Assembly: GCA_018401055.1 (NCBI GenBank)
Contig: JAGYLB010000114.1
Coordinates: 1-64,000 of the forward strand
Length of the DNA: 64,000 bases
DNA from: Roseicyclus sp.
GTDB lineage: Bacteria; Pseudomonadota; Alphaproteobacteria; Rhodobacterales; Rhodobacteraceae
Reading direction: 5' to 3'
The notes under the pieces: model-generated
Database searches by the model: none
Told to the model about the DNA's origin: nothing
The model's input: only the letters and a program-made list of their open reading frames with translations
Translations under genes and position numbers: made by a program
In this document: positions 58,859-64,000 of the stretch, piece after piece
Layout of the letters: each line of letters begins with the position of its first letter
Numbering within the stretch: the stretch's first letter is position 1

Positions 58859-59446
58859 TCAGAACCGGTAGGCGACGTTGATGCCGAATGACGTCATGTC
58901 CAGATCGTTGCCTGCGATGCCGTTGATGTCGTCGAACTGGTGGCGCAACAACTCGGCGCCGATCGTCACCCTTTCCGACACGGCATAATCAATGCCGATC
59001 CCGTAGAAGGTGCCGTCGAAATCGATGTTGGCCCCGCCCGCCGAAATGTCGGCCCGGGCATATCCCAGCGTGCCGTAGATCAGCGCCGGCCCCGCGTCAT
59101 AGCCCGCCTCCACGCCCAGCCGCAGCAAGCCGTCGACATCCAGGCCAGGGCCCACGGTCGGGCTCAGATCGCCCACCATGTAGTCGATCTCACCCCCCAG
59201 GACGAAGGTTCCGAAATCATGCCGGTAGCCGCCGAACAGGCCAAAGGCGTCGCCATCCAGCGCGCCGCCGATGACCGCATCGCCATCGAGTATGTCATAT
59301 TGCAGACCGGCATAGGCGCCGGTCCAATCGGTGCCCGGGGCTACCGAGATCACGACCGGGGCAGAGGCGGGAGGGAGCCGTGCCGCTTAAGCAAAAGCGG
59401 GGGCGGCGACAAGAACGGCCGCGCTGGCAAGTAGAGCTTTGAACAT
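58859..59446 (-). CDS. Small outer-membrane beta-barrel protein with in-frame nonsense codon
   Basis: About 195 residues. MFKALLASAAVLVAAPAFA (ATG 59446) is a perfect signal peptide, but the next codon is TAA (59389-59387). The same frame then continues uninterrupted through AARLPPASAPVVISVAPG, an Omp25-like porin body (DWTGAYAGLQYDI; FGGYRHDFGTFVLGGEIDYM; YGTLGYARADI; GIGIDYAVSERVTIGAELL) and the terminal aromatic ending INVAYRF that the Bam complex recognises. CAA to TAA (Gln to stop) would explain it. Either a sequence error, a fresh null mutation or phase-type switch. Confidence 0.85.
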
Positions 59447-59488
59447 CGGATCACCTGTCTGTGTTGCATTGGGGGTGGGTGCGTCATC

Positions 59489-59516
59489 ACACCTGATGGC
59501 CCAAAGCTACACCTGA
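59489..59516. promoter_or_regulatory. Direct repeats upstream of the beta-barrel gene
   Basis: ACACCTGA occurs at 59489-59496 and at 59509-59516, start to start exactly 20 bases (about two helical turns), 43 bases before the ATG at 59446. Could be a two-site binding motif for a response regulator. I do not know a matching regulator. Confidence 0.35.
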
Positions 59517-59582
59517 CCCATGCCCCTCATAAGTATGCAAAACCCCCGGCCCGCACCCCACGCGGGTAGGGATTTCCCCCGT

Positions 59583-60506
59583 TCAGCCGCCGCTGACCAG
59601 CGCCGCGCATTGTCGGGGCAGTTCGCCCAAGGTCAGCGGCCTGCGCGGCGGCGGCGGCTCGTAGTCCGGATCGGGCGGTGGAGGGTTCAAGATATTGGCC
59701 GCCCATTGCCGCCGCCTCGTCGCAGCCATCGCCGGGCGGCGGCACCGCCTGGTTCTCGCAATCGCGCGAGCCTGCCGGGCAATTCAGGCGCACATGGAAA
59801 TGATAATGATGCCCCGCAGCAGGCCGGATGTTGCGCAACCACGACCGGTCGCCAGTGGCATTGTCGCACATCCAGACCTTGGCACCCGGAAAGACGAAGA
59901 TCCGCGCCACCTCGGATCGGATGCTGCCAGCCGCATCACCTCCATATGCGCGGGCGTCCAGTTCTCACCCACCCGCGCCCCGCCAGCCGACCTTGTGGAA
60001 ATCGACGACAGGTTTTCCCGCTCGGCGGCCGACAGGTCGAACCGTGTCGGCGGCAGCATCCAGATATCCACGTCCAGTCCCGATTGATGGCTGACATGGC
60101 CCGACAGCATCGGCCCACCGCGTGGTTGCGACATGTCACCGACATAAAGCCCGTTCCACGAGGTTTCCGCAGCGACACGCGCCGACAGGTCGCGCACATA
60201 GTCCAGCAACTCGGGATGGCCCCAGTTGCGGTTGCGGCTCAGCCGCATCGCGGCCCATGTCGGCCCGGTCTCGGGCAGGCGCTCCGCCCCCGCAACGCAA
60301 CCGCGCGCGTAGGCGCCAAAAACCTCGGGCGTGCCCCCTGCGGCCACACGTTCGGCGCCGAACAACAGCCGCGCCTCCTGCCCGAGACCGTCGCGCTAAG
60401 CTGGCGGCAGGCTTGGCCCGGTGTCGCGCGGGCCAGCGTTACCCACCGGTGAACAGGCCGTGGCCAGCAATAGCCCGGCAAGCGCAAGGGCAGGTATCGT
60501 CTTCAT
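59583..60506 (-). CDS. mepA: Penicillin-insensitive murein endopeptidase MepA (nonsense codon and frameshift)
   Basis: Metal-dependent DD/LD-endopeptidase that cuts peptidoglycan cross-links. MKTIPALALAGLLLATACSP (ATG 60506) is a lipoprotein-like signal. After LPPA an in-frame TAG occurs at 60398-60396, and the same frame continues with RDGLGQEARLLFGAERVAAG. Catalytic motifs follow: MRLSRNRNWGHPELLDYVRD, MSQPRGGPMLSGHVSHQSGL, DVDIWMLPPTRFDL. After a break near 59890 come AGHHYHFHVRLNCPAGSRDC and a proline-rich end. A further frame gives the probable stop at 59583. The ATG overlaps the MFS gene stop. Confidence 0.87.
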
Positions 60507-61904
60507 GCGGTTTCCCCTTCTGCACGGACCCAGATCAACAAGATAAGCCCGATGGTGAACAACCCGATCAGTGGCGCCATACCCAGCCGGGCGCTTTCCG
60601 TGATCCATGTGGTCAACCCGATCAGCGCAGGCCCGATAAAGGCCGTGGCCTTGCCCGACAGCGCATAAAGCCCAAACGCCTCGGTCGGGCGCGCGGGCGG
60701 CGCATGGCGGCACATCATCGAACGCGAGGCCGATTGCAGCACGCCCCCCGCCCCCGATGATCGCGCCGCAGATGTAGAAAGTGATGTCGGGCACCGCCGA
60801 TCCAGGGGTCAGCGCGATGCCCCACAAGCTCTCGCGGGTCATGCCCAGGACCACGCCGCAGACCACGATCAGCGTCAAGATCGACCCGATGATCACCGGC
60901 TTCGGCCCCAGCGCGCTGTCCGCCTTGCCGCCAAGCCAAGTGGCGATGGCCGATGTTACCGCGCCTATGATCCCGAAGATGCCGACCTGCGTGATCGACC
61001 AGTTCAGCACCAGCACCGCGTAGGTGCCGCCGAACCCGTACAGCGCATTCAGCGCGTCGCGGTAGAACATCGACGACCCAAGATAAGCAAACAGGCTGAC
61101 CCGTTTGGGCAGGCTCTTGACCGTAATCAACAGGTCCTGCAGCGCTTCCTTGAAACTCGGATGCGTCGCGGGCCTGCGCGGCTCGCGCACCCACAAGAAG
61201 AACGGGATCATGAACACCGCATACCAGATCGCCGTGAAAGGCCCGACGAACCGCGTCCCCTCCCGCATCTCGGGGTCAAGGCCCAGCGCAGGGTCCAACC
61301 CCACGAAGGTGCGCCCGCTCTCACCCTCGGCGAAAAAGATCAGCATCAAGAACAGCGCCAGCACGCCGCCCAGATAGCCCCAGGCGAAGCCTGTGCCCGA
61401 CAGCCGCCCGATGGCGCTGTCATCGCCCAGTTCTGGCAGCATGGAATTGGTGAAGATCGTGGTGAACTCCGCCCCGATCAGACCGATCCCAAAGGCTACC
61501 AGCGCCCCCACAAGGAAGGACCCGTCGGGCACCATGAACCACAGCGACGCCGCACCGATGAGATAGAAGGCCGAAAACAGCACGATCCACGGCATCCGCC
61601 GCCCGGTGTTGTCGGCAAAGGCCCCCAGGATCGGCGCGCAGAGCGCAATCACGATGCCCGACACCGTCTGCCCCAACGACCACAGGCTTTGCGCCTGTGC
61701 ATCGGCCACCTGTTCGCTCACGCCTTGCGCCATGAAGCTCTCGGTGGCGACAGCGGCGAAATAGGGGCCGAAGACAAAGGTCAGGCACAGTGTAAAATAT
61801 GGCTGGCTTGCCCAGTCAAAGGCCCACCAGCCATGGATGCGCCGCCGCGCCGCGCGCAAGGCGTCGGGCGTCAGGGATGCCGGTTCGGGGGATGCCACGC
61901 TCAT
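60503..61904 (-). CDS. MFS transporter, UMF1 family (one late frameshift)
   Basis: Twelve-helix permease of about 468 residues. RIHGWWAFDWASQPYFTLCL is the characteristic N-terminus of the Vacuole-Atg22/UMF1 group. Helices such as PILGAFADNTGRRMPWIVLF (the MFS A-motif loop), FAWGYLGGVLALFLMLIFFA and LYGFGGTYAVLVLNWSITQV follow. A break near 60738 leads to QSASRSMMCRHAPPARPTEA, FGLYALSGKATAFIGPALIG and the stop at 60503. Starts at ATG 61904 (61919 possible). Cargo unknown; probably part of the thioesterase-MFS-mepA transcript. Confidence 0.86.
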
Positions 61905-61937
61905 GGCGCGCAACATCAAGCATCACCCCCGGCTTGT

Positions 61938-62486
61938 CTACCGGCTTGATGCATCCTCGGTCATCGGCGGCCATGGCCGGTGCCCATCCGCCTCGGCCCA
62001 AGCCTGTACCCAGTCGGGCAACGCGGGTGACGGCGCCGCGTGGCCCATTGCCCGCGCCACATCGGCCACCGGGGCCAGCCGCCCCTTTTGCGTCACGCCG
62101 GTGCGCAACAATGCATGGTTGCAGCAGGTCTCGCCCCGCCACATGCCCTGCTCGATGTAGAAAAACCGGTTGTCCCAGCCCATCAACCGCGTCCGCATCT
62201 CGAAGCGCTGAAAGCCGGTGATCCGCGCCCGATACCGGACGGACGATCCCGCCACCACCAAGCCCCAGCGCTCGCGCCTGAGCACATCCATCAACCCGAT
62301 CCGGATGGACATCGCAAAGCGACCAAGATCGAACAGCGTCAGGATGCGTCCGTTGTTCATCTCGAGAAACCCGTCCAGATCATTGGGCAGGCAACGCATC
62401 GGCAGATGGTGCGTGTCGAACGACCCCAAGGTCGGCTTGCGCCGCTCGGACAGGGTGATGGTGGCAAGGCGCAAGAACGGGTACAT
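61938..62486 (-). CDS. Hotdog-fold thioesterase-like protein
   Basis: 182 residues from ATG 62486, intact. The sequence GFLEMNNGRILTLFDLGRFA resembles the Asn/Asp-x-Asn-x2-Tyr/His-type catalytic start of 4-hydroxybenzoyl-CoA/acyl-CoA thioesterases, with the central helix and strands VVAGSSVRYRARITGFQRFE and GWDNRFFYIEQGMWRGETCC. Acyl-CoA hydrolysis is likely; the substrate is unknown. Lies 33 bases before the MFS start on the same strand and diverges from yggT. Confidence 0.8.
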   Translation of the reverse strand: MYPFLRLATITLSERRKPTLGSFDTHHLPMRCLPNDLDGFLEMNNGRILTLFDLGRFAMSIRIGLMDVLRRERWGLVVAGSSVRYRARITGFQRFEMRTRLMGWDNRFFYIEQGMWRGETCCNHALLRTGVTQKGRLAPVADVARAMGHAAPSPALPDWVQAWAEADGHRPWPPMTEDASSR

Positions 62487-62545
62487 GACCTTGCCAGACC
62501 GCACCCCGCAGCCGCGGTCAAGCCCGTCGCCACGTCACGGCTGCG

Positions 62546-62615
62546 TCTTCTCTGTTTCGAAAATATCCCGGGGGAGACGCGGCCGAAGGGCGCAGCGAGG
62601 GCAACGCCCCTGGCC
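62546..62615 (+). repeat. Extragenic repeat, copy C
   Basis: Core GTCTTCTCTGTTTCGAAAAT then ATCCCGGGGGAGACGC, followed by an arm ending GGGCAACGCCCC. Nearly the same as the minus-strand copy at 11858-11921 and similar to 24031-24063. Between the thioesterase and yggT starts, so it cannot be a simple transcript end for either; it may be a mobile or structural repeat. Confidence 0.6.
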
Positions 62616-62680
62616 CGGCTTGCACCCGCACCCCGGCCCGACTATCTGGCACGGGCAGACACCTCAAGGACGCCCCGCCG

Positions 62681-62968
62681 ATGACCTCCATCTTCCAGAT
62701 CCTGATGCTCCTGATCGACGTGGCCTTCTTCATCGTGATCGCCCATATCATCATGAGCTGGCTGATCAATTTCGGCGTTCTGAACCTGAACCAACCGATC
62801 GTGGCGCAGCTTTGGGACGGTCTGAACCGTATGCTCGAGCCGGTCTATGGCCCGATCCGCCGCCGCCTGCCGATGATGGGTGGGCTCGACCTTGCGCCGC
62901 TGATCGTGATCCTTGGTCTGTATGTGACCGAGATCCTCTTGCGCAACAACGTGGCGATGTTCCTCTGA
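62681..62968 (+). CDS. YggT-family membrane protein
   Basis: 95 residues, intact. Two hydrophobic segments (ILMLLIDVAFFIVIAHIIMS and LAPLIVILGLYVTEILL) flank NRMLEPVYGPIRRRLPMMGG, the YggT signature (P-x-Y-x-P-(L/I)-R-(R/K)). YggT proteins belong to an inner-membrane family linked to osmotic tolerance and cell-division or cytochrome assembly genes. It stands alone here, in front of imuB. Confidence 0.9.
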   Translation: MTSIFQILMLLIDVAFFIVIAHIIMSWLINFGVLNLNQPIVAQLWDGLNRMLEPVYGPIRRRLPMMGGLDLAPLIVILGLYVTEILLRNNVAMFL

Positions 62969-63021
62969 CAACCGCGGCCTGCGGGTAGACTCGACTCTGC
63001 CTTTGGCACGGGCTAGGTTTT

Positions 63022-63036
63022 GAACAAATCATGAAC
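63022..63036 (+). promoter_or_regulatory. LexA (SOS) operator of the alphaproteobacterial type
   Basis: GAAC at 63022-63025 and GAAC at 63033-63036 with exactly seven bases between, equivalent to GTTC-N7-GTTC on the other strand, the direct-repeat LexA box of Alphaproteobacteria. It lies 30 bases before the imuB ATG, so SOS induction of imuB is expected. Confidence 0.8.
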
Positions 63037-63065
63037 ATCGTGATCTGCCAGATCTGCCCACGCCC

Positions 63066-64000
63066 ATGTCCAGCGCCACATTCCGCCCCGCCCGGCCGGT
63101 CAACCGCCGCATCCTGTCGCTGTGGTTTCCACGGCTGGCCGCCGAACGCGTTTTGCGGCTGGAACCCGCATTGGCCGACAGCCCGCTGGCCGTGGTGGGC
63201 GAGTTGGGCAACCTGCGCCAGATCACATCGCTGACCCATGCCGCCAGCGCCGCGGCCGTCTCGCGCGGGCAGGCATTGGCCGAGGCGCTGACGCTTTGCC
63301 CCGATCTCATCACCCGCCCCCATGATCCCGCGCGAGAGGCGCAAGGGCTTGCCGCGCTGCGCCGCTGGGCGGGCCGGTTCAGCCCTTGGGTGGCTGAGGA
63401 AGGGACGGAATCGCTGATGATCGACCTGACCGGCTGCGCCCATCTGTTCGGCGGCGAGGCGGCGCTGTTTGCGCAGGTCCATGACGATTGCGCCGATCTG
63501 GGGCTGAGCGTGCGCGCCGCCATCGCCGACACCGCCGGGCGCGGCATGGGCGCTGGCGCGCTACGCGGGCGGCGGCGGCCGTTGCGCAGCCCCGCAGCGG
63601 CGACGCCATCGACCAAGAAGCGCGGGCGACACGCGTCACGCGCCGAGAAACGCCATTGGGTGCGCGGTGGCCCGGCGCCCGAGGCCCGGCAGGCGGCAGG
63701 CGGCATCGGGCGCATCTCGCCCCCGGTGGCCTGCGCCAATCGCTCGGCCCCCTGCCCATCGCCGCGTTGCGCGTCGCGCCCGATACCGCTGCGGGCCTTG
63801 CCCGGCTGGGGCTGCGCCGCATCGGTGATCTGATCGGCATGCCGCGCGCCGGGCTGGCCCGCCGCTTCGGCCAGGATCTGGTGCGCCGCCTGGATCAGGC
63901 GCTGGGGGTGGAACCCGAACCGATCTCGCCCGCCGGCGCCCCGCTGCATTTCGCGGTGCGCCTGACCCTACCCGAGCCCATCGGGCTGGAGGCCGATATC
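63066..64000 (+). CDS. imuB: ImuB-type Y-family polymerase-like protein, 5' part (frameshifted, cut by window edge)
   Basis: N-terminal half of a catalytically inactive Y-family relative that bridges ImuA and DnaE2 in damage-induced mutagenesis. NRRILSLWFPRLAAERVLRL, VVGELGNLRQITSLTHAASA, AVSRGQALAEALTLCPDLIT and VAEEGTESLMIDLTGCAHLF are family-typical; the two polymerase carboxylates are not evident. A frame change near 63550 puts GLRQSLGPLPIAALRVAPDT and LARLGLRRIGDLIGMPRAGL in another frame, running to the window edge. No imuA lies in the 97 bases upstream. The GAAC-N7-GAAC box controls it directly. Confidence 0.86.

Noticed and set aside
59384..60398. Programmed stop-codon readthrough or recoding in the beta-barrel and mepA genes
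   Set aside because: No known recoding element follows either stop, and the surrounding density of sequence errors makes base-call error or mutation simpler.
1..64000. tRNA, rRNA, CRISPR, insertion-sequence or prophage features
   Set aside because: Scanning the intergenic stretches I found no cloverleaf-like sequence, no regularly spaced repeats, and no transposase, integrase or phage structural protein among the open frames.

Overview
The window looks like a chromosomal stretch from a member of the Rhodobacteraceae (Alphaproteobacteria). Reasons: very GC-rich coding sequence with AT-poor intergenic DNA; a petP/petR-like MarR plus OmpR regulator pair next to ilvE; a VPLPA-CTERM sorting signal; Hint-domain proteins; DUF2794; an alphaproteobacterial LexA box (GAAC-N7-GAAC) in front of imuB; and extragenic repeats of the kind I recall from this family. 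Genes are dense, with many 4-base ATGA overlaps. I see no tRNA, rRNA, CRISPR array, transposase or prophage gene. Everything before about 34 kb and after about 53 kb is affected by many small reading-frame breaks, and nearly half of the roughly 63 genes have one or more. Because indispensable genes (pgsA, dxs, ispA, cca, probably galE) are hit, residual sequencing or assembly indels are the likeliest cause. I therefore annotate such genes at full length and state where the frame changes.

Layout. 0-4 kb: end of ubiA, an OmpA/BON protein with a membrane-anchored coiled-coil partner, then moaE, moaD and pgsA on the minus strand. 4-9 kb: a large secreted glycosidase-like protein with RTX repeats, then uvrC preceded by an AT-rich island with a consensus DnaA box. 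9-13.5 kb: a short-chain dehydrogenase, a Ca/Na antiporter, a zinc-ribbon mini-protein and an SppA-like peptidase (one minus-strand run), then an acyl-CoA synthetase. 13.5-21 kb: a ribokinase-type sugar kinase, a NUDIX enzyme, and a surface-polysaccharide block (arabinose-5-phosphate isomerase, UDP-glucuronate epimerase, UDP-glucose 4-epimerase, Wza-type exporter, GT4 glycosyltransferase). 21-30 kb: hslO, a CoA-type NUDIX hydrolase, cca, a LysE-type exporter, a tandem ABC exporter pair, a VOC protein and a 23S rRNA methyltransferase. 30-38.5 kb: a NaChBac-type sodium channel; the HDAC-xseB-ispA-dxs operon feeding isoprenoid synthesis; a VPLPA-CTERM surface protein; petP-petR; ilvE.

38.4-48.5 kb: DUF2794, a CcdA/thioredoxin pair, a DMT transporter, an HU protein, a translationally coupled adenine deaminase - unknown protein - AMP nucleosidase operon, a sulfotransferase-like protein, msrA, a DUF2892 protein and a Crp/Fnr regulator. 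48.5-51 kb: two overlapping Hint-domain genes. 51-64 kb: dapE, a DUF305 membrane protein, rnr, an MltB-like transglycosylase, dapD, a LOG-family protein, a small outer-membrane beta-barrel, mepA, an MFS transporter, a thioesterase, yggT and the start of imuB.

Functional themes are cell envelope and wall (MltB, MepA, DapD/DapE, OmpA, beta-barrel, polysaccharide export, VPLPA-CTERM), isoprenoid and quinone supply (ubiA, dxs, ispA), purine salvage (amn, ade), redox repair (MsrA, Hsp33, CcdA/Trx) and DNA damage response (uvrC, imuB, xseB). The least explained items are the coupled Hint pair, the glycosidase-RTX fusion, the protein of unknown function between ade and amn, and the imuB gene that sits directly behind a LexA box without an imuA.
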